Shown piece after piece: positions 11,324 through 22,765 of a DNA stretch of 64,000 bases. The first letter of the stretch is position 1. Each line of letters begins with the position of its first letter. The position numbers and the translations under genes are program-made. The DNA lies in contig NC_092561.1 of the NCBI RefSeq assembly GCF_037975245.1, positions 21,274,826 through 21,338,825 of the forward strand. The letters are read 5' to 3'. This DNA is from Apostichopus japonicus (lineage: Eukaryota > Echinodermata > Holothuroidea > Aspidochirotida > Stichopodidae). The notes beneath the pieces are model-generated. The model was not told the origin of the DNA. It ran no database searches and worked only from the letters and a program-made list of their open reading frames with translations.

Positions 11324-11798
11324 CCGATGACGACAATGACAAAGACAAAGAAGTTGAGAATATCCCAAAGTCAAAGGAGACGGAGAACGAATCAGACGGT
11401 CTTATCATCATTGAAGATGAGGAGGACTTACAAGTGTCTTGCTATTTACTTTATCGATGGTATTTAGTTTTCTTAGTATCATTCATCAAGGAACAATGGG
11501 CCTCTGGTGTGTTGGAGGAGACCGTCCTAGAGGATGGAGATAGTCCAGTCGGCTGCCTTCCCCAGTGGAGCAGGGGGCTTCTCTGCCCTCCACATGGAGA
11601 TGGTGGACTCGGCCTTGGCGAGATACTGTATGGGAGCAGGCGGTCCACTGCCCTTATCGACAAGGGAGTGCAGCTGTGGCTGTCTTTGACGACGGCAGAG
11701 GGCCGTCTGTGGTCGTCTCAGCTCTTAAGCTACCCGGGCAACGTCAAGGCCGACATCATCACCTTCGTGGGGGCAAGGCTGATGGGTCAGTTTATCGG
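11324..11798 (+). CDS. Possible exons upstream of the zinc-finger gene
   Basis: Two exon-like stretches are seen. From 11324, after a catacag acceptor, an acidic segment reads DTDDDNDKDKEVENIP and later SDGLIIIEDEEDLQ, to about 11431. From ~11492 to 11798, after a plausible acceptor in atcaag, a GC-rich open segment runs to a donor in tttatcg|gtatgt. It includes NVKADIITFVGARLMGQFI near its end. Base composition is clearly more coding-like than the surroundings. Two frames stay open across the second segment, so the frame is uncertain, and I recognise no family. They may be 5' exons of the gene at 13230-15422, with LINE debris inserted between. Confidence 0.3.
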
Positions 11799-12179
11799 TA
11801 TGTGAGATATCACTTTACATTGACTTACCTTTTGTATCTGAAAGATGCTAGTTATTAATTGATTGATTTTATTAGTTATTAATTTATTTATTTATACAGA
11901 TTATAACTGTCTAGAAATTCTGATATTCATCCTGCCGCAGGATTTATTCTCTTGGATTAATTCGGTTTTGTTGTTTCTTTTTCTTTACATTTTACAACAT
12001 CTCGATGAATATTTTATCACACATTACTCTTCCTTTTCTTGTTTTAGAAAAAACTGCTATTTTTCTTTCAGTTAATGGACGGAATTTTATTATGTTACAG
12101 GAACGAGGGAGCGACAGCTAAGAAACCTCCTACGAGTCGTACGAAGACGATGACCTAATTACACCCATGACCCTAAATC

Positions 12180-12890
12180 TGCAAATATCCTCCTGCAACC
12201 TTGGACTCAAAAAACTAAACTAGGCAACCCCAAACCAAGAATCCCCCTAAAAACAAGACAAAGAAACTTCTCAGTAGTTGCCTGTGGCATTAACCCTGAA
12301 ATCCAAATCAAAGACATTGAACAAGAATTGAAAGATCAAGAATACTACCCAATCCAAACAAAAAGACTGATTAGTCGCGCCACTAACAAGTGAAGCGCCA
12401 CTAACTAACTGATTAGTCGCGCCACTAACACTTACCTGGAAGGTAAAAATCACATTTGAAGAAAAAGAACCCCAACAAACACTTATCAAACATGGCCTAT
12501 ACCTAGAATACTCTCAACACAAAACCGAGGAATATATAACAAACTCCCCCAAATCACCCAGTGCTTCAAATGCAAGCTCTTTGGTCACACTCACCACAGC
12601 TGTAAAAACCAAACAAGATGCCTTAGATGTGGCGAAAATCACAGGGTAAAAGATTGTCCAGAACAAAAAGAGAACACCAAATGGCAAACTGCTCAGGGAC
12701 TCATGCCGCCCTATACAAAGGCTGCCCGAAATTCAAAGAAGCTAAAACAGAAACTATTAATAAACAACAAGTACAGAGAACCTACGCAAATGTCACCAAA
12801 GCTGCCCCTAAAATTGAAATAACAAATAAATTCGCCACGGAAGAAAAACTCGATATTGCAACATTTGTAGTTGAATTAGTACAATAAACA
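12180..12890 (+). pseudogene. Decayed LINE ORF1 (Gag-like, CCHC zinc knuckles)
   Basis: Remnant of the RNA-binding ORF1 of a Jockey/I-group-like non-LTR retrotransposon. The reading changes frame twice. An N-terminal part reads FSVVACGINPEIQIKDIEQE. After a stop at ~12391 and a short duplicated stretch (gattagtcgcgccactaac, twice) comes KVKITFEEKEPQQTLIKHG. Three CCHC knuckles then follow: CFKCKLFGHTHHSC and CLRCGENHRVKDC in one frame, and NCSGTHAALYKGC in another. The order RRM-like segment then three knuckles is typical of these ORF1 proteins. Stops and frameshifts make it non-functional. Confidence 0.75.
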
Positions 12891-13229
12891 TTCCAAAAAG
12901 CCAACAATATTAGATCTGAAGACCTTGCCAGCTATTTCACTGTGTTAGCACTAAAACACATAAACTTAAACAACACCATTGAGGACCGGACAAAAGAAGA
13001 GGTAGACAATGACAGAGTAAGTAAAATGAAAGAAATATTTTTCCTTTAGTTGCATTGCTTCATGTACATTTAGGTATATATATATAAACCTATATACATA
13101 TATAAATGTGTCTGTGTGTCATAAGATGTAAGACTTAGCTATTAAAATCTGTCGTTACCACTAAAATTTTCTTTCATAATGTGAATAGATTTCAAAATTG
13201 TTAGCTATTCCACATTGTTCCCCTTCCAG

Positions 13230-15422
13230 GCGATGGACATACTGAAGAGTCTGGGGACGGAGGCCGCAGAGTCCGACACATCCAGGCCTCTTTTCAGCGA
13301 CCACGAATCGGTACTTAGCACACATTTGCCTTACTCATAAGGGTATGGGCCATTTCAGTTGGTAGGGTGGAGGGGTTAAAAACAGCTATGTCAGAATCTT
13401 GGCTGATTCTCACATTCCATGCCAATACGTTCAGAATAACCAAATATCTGGCTAATAAAAATATTATTTATATATATATATTCTTTGCACATTTGTATTC
13501 CTCAGGTTGATGAGCTGGAAGTGAAGGAAGAGAGAAATGACCGGGAAGATGCGGCAATGGAACAAGACAGGGATGGGGATGACGAGGGGATAGGAGGAGA
13601 GGACAGGGATAGGAGGAGAGGACAGGGATGGGGATGACGAGGGGACAGGAGGAGAGGACAGGGATGGGGATGACGAGGGGACAGGAGGAGAGGACACGGA
13701 TGGGAATGACGAGGGGACAGGAGGAGAGGACACGGATGGGGATGACGAGGGGACAGGAGGAGAGGACAGGGATGGGGATGACGAGGGGACAGGAGGAGAG
13801 GACAGGGATGGGGATGACGAGGGGACAGGAGGAGAGGACACGGATGGGGATGACGAGGGGACAGGAGGAGAGGACACGGATGGGGATGACGAGGGACCGG
13901 ACGTAGACAGGGATGGGGATGACGAGGGGACAGGACTAGCTAGCCGGGCGAAACGTCCTCGCCTTGGGGAACCAGTAAATATAATTCATTCATTTACCTT
14001 TATGCTACTTTGATTGTACAGGCCAACAATGCTTGTGTTTCCTGTGACCTGAATAAACATTTCTCTTCTACCTCTTTCATTTTAAACACAGAAACGGAAA
14101 CCAAGGCAATGTCCTCTTTGTGAGGGCATGTTCGTCCGGCTGGCAACACACTTGACAGACAGCCACAACGTGGCCAACAGGGAAAACCGACTGCAACTAC
14201 TGAACCAAGCCCGCACCCAGTAAGTCATTTTATCGACACAAGTTGGTTCAAATTTAATCCTTGCTTATGTCGAGGTGTAGTATTTGAACAAATATCAGCT
14301 GATGTAGGAGACGTGAAAAGTAATTGTAACACTGCAAATGAATAACTGGATATGTATGTGCATCGGTCTGGCTTCTTCACAAATCATAAATCAATAGACA
14401 CACTATTTAAGTGAGTGCATTTTTTACTTTCAACAGAAAAGTCCAAAGGAGTAGGTCAGGAAAGGGGGCAGAAGGGAGGACCCTCCGTGATTGTCCGGTC
14501 CCTGGCTGCCCGTCAACGGCACTCCTGAGGATCGACCAGCACCTCAGGAGGTGCCATGGTTTCGAAGTAAGTGTCCACTATTCCAATCCATCTGCTTTTT
14601 GCAAACGTTATTTCGTATTAGTGACTTCACTAATTGTCTTTAAAATTCTGTAATATGCAAATGAGATACCAAAACAAACAGAAAGGTTGGTACCACTTCA
14701 TCTTTGAATTAGTAGGCTCCACGGTCTAAAACTGCATCGGACTCACCATACTTTCTCGGGAGGGGTCTTGAATCAATTGCTGGCCACAGGGTCAAAGCAT
14801 TAGCAAGTCGGGTGAGCATTATTAAGTGTTGTTATACATGACTTTGTAATACATGCTTTCCTGTTTTTCTTTTTCTCAGAAATCCAGCCAAGAATATATG
14901 CTTTGGCTGGCGGCAGCCAGGGCTACCGTGCCGGAAACTGACCCCCCTTCCCCCGAGAAAGCAAAGCCTTCGGCCCACTCAAAAATTCCCAAGAAGTTGG
15001 ATGACAAGGCGGTTTTAGGTATAAACTACATGCTACGATATTCTTTGTTATCCATCCTACCATGCAGGTATTCACACAATGCGAAAGTATCACATATTAA
15101 TGTTATTGTGAGATACTGATGAGCTGCGCTGTTAAGGGTAGATATGTCCATACAGCAAGCATTATTTCTTTTTACAAAAGATTTTTGACAGCAATAAATA
15201 TATCTTCTTACGAATGTCTTGTTTACAGGCCCTCCTATTCTAATTATGAGTTAACTTTTCTTGTTACACAGACAGGTTCCTGAGCTACGAGGCCACCATG
15301 GTTGGGGGTACTGGCCCCAACCTAAAGCAGGCAGAGCAGCACCGCCGGCAAGTGGAGATACTGCTCCAGAGACTGGAGGTCAATTCCATTGCCGTTCTGG
15401 TCGACCCGCTGTCAGTACAGAG
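13230..15422 (+). CDS. C2H2 zinc-finger gene, six exons visible, 3' end missing
   Basis: Six exons with good AG/GT sites and matching phases: 13230-13310, 13506-13974, 14092-14219, 14437-14566, 14880-15018 and 15272-15422. The protein has an acidic 12-residue repeat domain (exon 2), a basic RAKRPRL segment (possible nuclear signal), and two zinc fingers, CPLCEGMFVRLATHLTDSH (exon 3) and CPVPGCPSTALLRIDQHL with RRCH (exon 4). A final helical segment reads GGTGPNLKQAEQHRRQVEILL. The last part resembles uncharacterised marine-invertebrate proteins that continue into a tyrosine-recombinase-like domain; this is recalled, not tested. Exon 2 contains a 19-bp instead of 36-bp repeat unit (13602-13620), which breaks the frame. 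The last exon ends in phase 2 and no continuation is found before the LTR at 15687. It is probably a broken or truncated gene, and no start exon is certain. Confidence 0.6.
13566..13944 (+). repeat. 36-bp coding minisatellite
   Basis: About ten 36-bp units, gacagggatggggatgacga plus ggggacaggaggagag, encode a 12-residue acidic repeat with DGDDEG cores. One unit (13602-13620) has lost 17 bp. The reverse-strand and shifted open frames here are artefacts of the repeat. Confidence 0.9.
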
Positions 15423-15682
15423 GTAGGTGACTTATCCGGCTAAATTATGGCCACATTTTGAGTCCAAAATTCGAATACGACACTAGATTTTCTTGAATTG
15501 TCTGTAATATGTTATATAGTGGCTCACCTATGCCGTCCAAACATCAATATAAAAACTCCAGAAGGGATGAAAGTTGGAAACATTCACAGCAAATCCAGAT
15601 ATATATCACCTCACTGTCGTTGTAAAGGCCAGTTTACTGTTACGAAGAACTGTGAAAACATAATTTGTTAATTGCAGTATAA
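15423..15682. other. Intron or flank after last zinc-finger exon
   Basis: It starts with a good donor (gtaggt). No further exon is seen before the LTR insertion. Confidence 0.4.
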
Positions 15683-15686
15683 TTAA

Positions 15687-17332
15687 TGAAGCGAACCGCG
15701 GATGGCGGGGGAAATTACCGGATTTAGGGTCCTACGCTTCGAACTCATAAGTTATAAATGAGGATGCAAGAGTGTTCTTGCGTTGAAACAACGGCTGACT
15801 TTTTATTAACAGACTCTACAATAATATAAAAATGAAAATATACAAATGAAGAATAAGTCATGACACATGACAATATACGGTAAATGGCTTTATATAATAA
15901 ATGGCTTAAGGGTCTCTTTACTCTTATTTAAACTCTGTCTTGACTCGGGGAAAACCTATACTTGAAACTACGAAATATTCATACGACATGAATACAAATA
16001 CAATTAAAGACTCAATAATAGTATCCTGCAATACGACATTGCACTTGTACAATACAGTATAAAAAATGTATAAAACGTATAAATAACAATGTAAAATGAA
16101 CATTATGAAATAATCTGCATAAATAATATAATAAACGTTTGTCAACAGGCGAGGAATTTTGACACCTTCGTAATGGTCAGGGCAACACATGCCGCTGCAA
16201 CTCACTATAGGCCATTTCCACCTAAACTGTTCCTAGACAGTAGGAATTTACACCTCCTGAACCCACAAACTCTCAAGAGACTTGGCACTCCATAGCTATC
16301 CATAAAGGCTAAGATTAGAAGGACAAGCTCTTGAGACAACTCTGTAGTGACCAACAGTAACAATATGTTCAAGATACAAAATACAAATACAGTATACGCT
16401 CTTTACACCGCAAGCAGTATAATACTCAAAATACAGGTACAGTAAAAATAATCTCTCAAAACAACTCAACTGTCAATACAGTACAAAACACTTTCTGGAT
16501 ACTTCACGTGACTGTATATAAACTCTCTGTATATAAACTCAACCTAACCGATACTGTCACTCTACAGTATAAAGGTACACAATACAACTAGCACCCATGT
16601 GCTTAACGATACACAACCACTGATCTACACAGTGTACACAACACACCCTATAAACCCTTAGGACCAAGGTCCAAAACACAACCTAACATACGTACTCTGT
16701 ACAGTGAAGTACAACCTAGCCAATGGAGCAACAATTACAACTACGATTCAATTTATCAACAATAAGGTTACGTACGGCAGTATAAAACAATAATAATATG
16801 TATTACTTAATCCCTTACTATACTGGGGTCAGCTCGCTCGCGAATAACAAGACGAAGGAGACTCTTCGCTCGCGGTACAGGAAGCTCGCGTACATCGAGA
16901 CTCATCAACGCTAACTCCACCCAGCTCGCTATATACTATAGTAGGTCCGCCATCTTGGTAACCAGCGACTTCGAGCCAGAAGTCAAACCATCCAAAAACC
17001 TGAGGCATCCTGCCTCTAAGAAGGGTGACATCTCCTTCCTGACTCCAGGTAGTAAAAGATACAGGTAAATCTGGGCTATTGACGACCCAAGATTAATGAA
17101 ATATGACCAAAATAGTAAGGGGTTTACGAGGCGAGCCCCGGAGATCTGCAGGGACGATGTTCGCCATACAACACCGTGTACAGAACTGAAGAAACACGTG
17201 TATACAACTAACGCTACAAACTGGCTATTACGAACTATTACGTAATACATGCAAATACTGAACGGGTGCACACAACAAAATTTCACTTTGCTACAAGTTC
17301 CCCGCAATTAATGACATATGACCTCACTGTCA
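15687..17332 (-). repeat. Candidate solo LTR (1,646 bp) of another element
   Basis: Read on the - strand the segment starts TGACAGTGAGG and ends GGTTCGCTTCA. It is flanked on both sides by TTAA (15683-15686 and 17333-17336), a 4-bp duplication like that of the gypsy element nearby. Inside are a TATA-like block (tatagtatatagcg, ~16930) and an AATAAA about 120 bp before the 3' end. No primer site follows it, as expected of a solo LTR. It sits inside the leader of the - strand element below. The 123-codon frame at 16936-17307 matches nothing. With only TG/CA ends and 4 bp of AT-rich flank, chance is possible. Confidence 0.45.
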
Positions 17333-17478
17333 TTAATGAAAACAAAATACAAGAAATTTTGTGAAACAGTGAATACAATATGGGATAAACCTGAACAGTT
17401 CCCCGCTGTACCGGCAGTACAGAACAACTACAAAACAAGAAAACAATGAATGAGAATGCAACAAAAAGTCAAGCCGTC

Positions 17479-17496
17479 ATCCCACTTCTGACACCA
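17479..17496 (-). other. Primer-binding site, tRNA-Leu type
   Basis: Read on the - strand, TGGTGTCAGAAGTGGGAT begins one base after the LTR end. It is complementary to the 3' end of a metazoan tRNA-Leu including CCA (tcccacttctgacacca on the + strand). It shows that the adjacent LTR is a 5' LTR, not a solo LTR. Confidence 0.88.
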
Positions 17497-17497
17497 A

Positions 17498-19226
17498 TGA
17501 AATGGACCCAAAAGGCTTAAGAAAAGGAGTGGACAGTCAAACGAATGACAGAAGACACCAGTAGCTGCGGTTGACGTAATCTATTCTTACAATAAAACAG
17601 CCTCTGTAAAACAACATACAGAACAAATCATAAGATGAGAAAATGAAACATAACACTTAAAACACTTAAAAACTTAAAATGATATGAATATGCGAATATA
17701 ACCTCATTAGTATGCAAACAATTAATATAAATGCTTCACACTTTCTAGTTTAACTCTCTTCTAAGTTTCTAAATATCAACATAACAATTTTCCTTCGGTT
17801 CATGTAATATAACTCTCAGAAAACATCAGTATCAATGATAACATGCACAGAGTAAAACTGCATGGATCTGTATGAACGGAAAAGAAACTTTATTTACAAC
17901 ATTTACACTTGACCCTTGACATGATAACTCACCAGGCTAAAAATAGATACAAGGTTTTGACTTCAACAAATGGCAAGCATCATAGTTGGAGATACCCAAG
18001 GTAGAGGAGAACTCTCACCAAACCTGTTTGAATTAAATATATACCACTTTACAGTCTATGTCTCTTTACTGAAAATTATATAGTCTGCGTCCGGTTGAAT
18101 CCAAAGTCACAACAATTCAGTTCAGTTGAATAACAAACAGTACAAATCTTACATAACTTTACAAAACTCTGTCAATAAGCATAGTCTTTAATCAAAAACA
18201 TTTAATCAAACAATTAAATAAGTTTTAACACCTTGCAATCCCAGTCAACACATATTAACGTATACTGTAGCAGAATTCATGCATTGGGAACCAAAACAAC
18301 ACTTTGATATTCCCACTTAATAATACTGAAAGTGCGCCGCCATTTTGACAAACAAAAATGCCAGGCTTCCATAGCACTTCAACCCACACCTATTACGTAA
18401 TGGCACATTTACCTATCCTAACATGAGCACTGTTACAACAAGAATAATCTAATATTACGATCCATCGGAATGATAAATAAACTTAAACATGATATCAACA
18501 TACGTACATCATTTCTAAGACAATAAATCTTAAGAATACGATCATTGAAATAAGTGAGGATATGATCATTGAAAGAAAATATACGTTCTCACGAGTCCCG
18601 AATTTCTAACGATAACATTCGTGGAACCCCTATACCAAGTATATCATTGAAAAGCTACAGACAGCTTCTTTGATACAGAGTCATAAGATTCGATCAAGAA
18701 TTACATATTAACATCAAGATAATAATTAGATTTCTTGCGATAGAACGTGACAAATATCAAATCAACACTCACCCTTACAACGGCGACACAAAACTCTTAT
18801 TCTACATTGATAAATTTGACTTGGTTTCCACCACTACTTTCGACAGTTCTCTTTACGTTAAGCACGATGATGGAAGCAACAAAGAAAAGCTTTGTAGGCC
18901 TCATCCCTACGCAATCGGCGACCCAATCACGAGCGTATTGATATAAAAACCTGTTAAACCCTTAAAAATCCAGGTAAATTAACAGAAACAAGAAAACCCT
19001 TTGTCAATCTGGACATACTAAAAAAGAATATAAAGAGATACTGGCCAGAAAACGAGGTGTTATTTAACATAAATAACAGCTTAATTGGGACTCAATTAAC
19101 ATCCCGCGCAATCTACTAAAACCACATGTTTGGACCTCGGAGAAACAGAGACAGGAACAATGACTCACACCTCTGTCACGGGAGTAAGTACCAAAACATT
19201 GCCAGGTAGAATTTAACACCACTACA
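17498..19226 (-). repeat. Inverted copy of the gypsy LTR, a 5' LTR (1,729 bp)
   Basis: It has the same length and sequence as 5042-6770 in every stretch compared, but on the - strand. A primer-binding site follows it, so it is the 5' LTR of an element reading leftward. No gag or pol follows; the leader runs into the candidate solo LTR and then unrelated DNA. The base run just outside its 5' end, read on the - strand, is GATA, the same as the run just outside the 3' LTR at 6771-6774. Confidence 0.93.
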
Positions 19227-22200
19227 TATCTATTTACAAATATACAAATAATAGGGTAAAGTGTTAAAAGTCAGCGAAGTAAGATATCATTGATAAGCTT
19301 CATTACTGAGGGGATAAAATAATCTGTGCCTGTTGGTTTTAAGGCATGATAGTCTCAGCTCGCCAATGCCTCCGTTTATTAGCCTATCATGTACGTAGTA
19401 GATCATGAAGAGGATGGCTAGAATCATCCCATATGACATTGCCACCCCAACAGATCAGTAGTGCATTATTATAGAAATATATCTAAAATATCAGGACGAA
19501 CATTAAACATTAAAATTTGGCATTATGAAGACAGTATTATCTACTGTACTTTAGCCAAAACATCAACGTGATCCCCCATGTCCATTTGTCGATTTATTAT
19601 ACCGATAAATAGTAATTAAAATAATAAATAATTAATTTAAAAAAAATAAAAATAATAATTAAAATATTAAATAAAATCGATAATTAATTAATATATATAG
19701 ATATTTATATGAATGAACACGATTGACTGCAGTACCCTTGATAGTGACAGGTGGTGGAGAAATAGAGTTACAATGGAAGTCAATTAGCATGGATGTGTCA
19801 TCGGCAATTTGATGATTGCATGAGCAAGCCTTCTGAAGATCTGGTATCATACGTATATAATGTAAAAGGAATCGGTGCTGAAATCGTGCCGAAGTGCTCC
19901 CATAATTGAAATGATGGTATCAGAACAGCAAAGCTGGGCTAAGTTAAAATTGAGTTCTGTTTCTGTTAAGGCAGTTCATGATCCAATGAAATAGGCTAGT
20001 TGGAACTTATTGACAAGTTTGTTGACCAAAATATGAGTATGGTAAAAGCAGATAAAAAAATGGAAAAATCATGATACTAGCAAACCATCATGATGATGAT
20101 GATAACACAAAAGGATATCGGTATTTGATCACATTCTAAGCATGCCTTAGTTTTCAAAATTGTTTTCTGTAACCTTGTGTGTCTTTTAACTGTTCAGACA
20201 TCCATGTGTATTGAGACTATTCAGAATGGCAGTATCACATGCTGACCATTCTTGGACTTTCTAGCATATTTTGGGGCTATGGTGATGGTCTTTAGGGAGC
20301 ATTGTTGATGAAATCTTTGCTGTGTCATGACAACCATTACAGTACTTTTCACAATGTGATAATCAAGAGTCAAGCCACTGGTAAAATGAATCCTTGAACA
20401 GTTTTGCTACAATCTAAATGAGTGCTTGGATGTTCAATGATTTCTAACATTTGTTAAGACCCAGATCTCTCAATCCCACTGGCAGCAGGGACCCAAGCAC
20501 CAGCCCACCAAGTCACATGTAAAACTGTGAGACGGAGAGAGGAAAAACGTTTAGTTTATAGTTGTTGTAACGTTAAGGCACATGTTATTCAATCACTAAT
20601 ATAATAAAAAAATAACTATGAAGTCTCACATTTAAACCTTACAGCATATTTGGTTAATGCATCTGAATGGATTTTCATCCTGGCATAAACAAAGGCTACT
20701 TCTAGTTATTAAAATAATAAACTGAAAGCTGCTCAATCTTTCTAATAATTCAATACTTAACATTACAATCACTCTGGCGGGCCGTAAATACTTATTTTTA
20801 TCTGGATCATTTCGGGGAATCCCCTACTCTTGTTACTACGCAATGACGTCACCCCTCATGACAGTTCTAACGACCTAATGCACACGCTGTAGCCTATTGA
20901 TACCGCTAAGTCACTGAGCAACATTACGTTCAAAGAAATTACCGAAAATGTCACATCTACGGCATCCTGATTCATATAATATACTATTATTAACAACATC
21001 AAGAAATAAATCACTTTTTTACTGATATGTCTCGTGTAAATTATGATTTTGTACCACTAATCAAACTTTAACGACAAACAATTGTTATGCGAATATACGT
21101 AGGCCCATGATACACAGACATATCCTACATGCAAACCTGACGGTCTCGTTTATAACGAATATTAACTCTCATGTATCGATGGCAAATCTAGACCATCCGT
21201 CATAACGAAACACTTTTAATAACGAAAAATATTTAATCAACAACCTAGTAATACTTTCATATTCACATGAAAGGGATTTAAGCATCATCTTACCTGTGAG
21301 ACGGAGAGAGGAAAAACGTTTAGTTTATAGTTGTTATAACGTTAAGGCACATGTTATTCAATCGCTGGGGCTCTGCCCACCATACGCGCTATTGAACGCC
21401 AAACAAACAATAACAAAATTTTGGGTAGGGCACCGCTAATCAAACCCATAACATCTAAAATTTTGGGGAAAACGATTGGAAAAAATATAAAATAAATAGA
21501 GCATGAACACACTGCAGAGAGCTTGTTCAAGTCTAAATGCAGTAATTGACAAACCTATGAAAATTGAAACAATATCTGTCAGTCTTTGGTTTATATAAGT
21601 CCCAACGAATCAAACTGATGTTGCCAATCAGCAAATTACTCCATTATTAATTATGAAATTGAACCATAATGACTTTCAATGTGTAGATAGGATTGGAAGA
21701 GGGAATGGCAAATTAGAAAAGTGAAGAATTGAAAGAGTGGGGACAAATGATGGATGGTTCATTTGGACATTAAGACAAAAAATCATAATAAAATGCTCAT
21801 TTTTTGGCAGTTTGTAACAAATATCTTTATTTTTTACTACATTTATGTGAGGTTAAGAAATCACAAATGTGTGGTAATTCCAAAAACAATTAAACCAAGT
21901 TAAAGCTTTCATGTGATAAATATAAGCTTCATCAAATAACAGATAAGACCTGTAAATATCTCTGATGAAACAAACTGTGCAGATACATCCACAACAAGGT
22001 AATGTGTACACATCAATCAATTTGGCATGTCTGAATCATTAGAGAAATGTATGAGATACACTGAGAATTAAAAAAAAATAAAACTTAACATATTCTGATA
22101 TACAGCACATTGTTTCATCTCCCAACTTGCAATTGATAACCTGTTCCATTGTTGAGATGTAAAAAATGAATGCAATAGTTAATGTGGATGTGTACATTGT

Positions 22201-22267
22201 GCGATATTTAATGTCATTCATGGACCACACCAACAACTGGTTGGTTTTTCTTTAAAACGGAAATGAT
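19227..22267. other. Non-coding, contains a 72-bp direct repeat pair
   Basis: No gene is recognised. A ~72-bp sequence beginning gtgagacggagagaggaaaa occurs at ~20527-20598 and again at ~21296-21367 in the same orientation with few differences, about 770 bp apart. A gatgatgatgataa microsatellite lies near 20090. Confidence 0.6.
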
Positions 22268-22765
22268 TGCATAACCTTGGAATATTATTCAATTGTGTGA
22301 TGGAACATTTATTTCATGATGCTTATGATTGACAGAACATTTCATGTTGCTAACGTGTGAGAGAATATTTCTTTTGTGTTGCTGATGTGTGATGGAACAT
22401 TTATTTCATGTTACTTATGTGTGATAGAACATTTCATGTTGCTAATGTGTGAGAGAACATTTCTTTTGTGTTGCTGATGTGTGATGGAATATTTATTTCC
22501 TTTTACTTATGTGTGATAGAACATTTCATGTTGCTAATGTGTGATGGAACATTTATTTCGTGTTACTTATGTGTGATAGAACATTTCATGTTGCTAATGT
22601 GTGTGAGAACATTTTCTCATGTTGCCAATGTGTGATGGAACATTTATTTCGTGTTACTTATGGGTGATAGAACATTTCATGCTGCTAATGTGTGAGAGAA
22701 CATTTCTTTCATGCTGCTAATGTGTGATGGGACATTTATTGCATGTCGCTAATGCATGATGAGTG
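22268..22765 (+). repeat. Minisatellite, ~32-bp unit
   Basis: About 15 imperfect units, each built from gaacatttcatgttgctaat and tgtgtga with variations (tttatttc insert, cttatg for ctaatg). No coding content. Confidence 0.85.

Noticed and set aside
13464-13877. Ser/Pro-rich 137-codon frame on the - strand
   Set aside because: Reverse reading of the 36-bp minisatellite within a better-supported spliced gene.
16936-17307. 123-codon frame on the - strand
   Set aside because: No domain, no splice context, and inside a candidate LTR.
18747-18941. 64-codon frame identical to one at 5327-5521 on the other strand
   Set aside because: Both lie inside the duplicated LTR; identity reflects LTR copying, not gene conservation.
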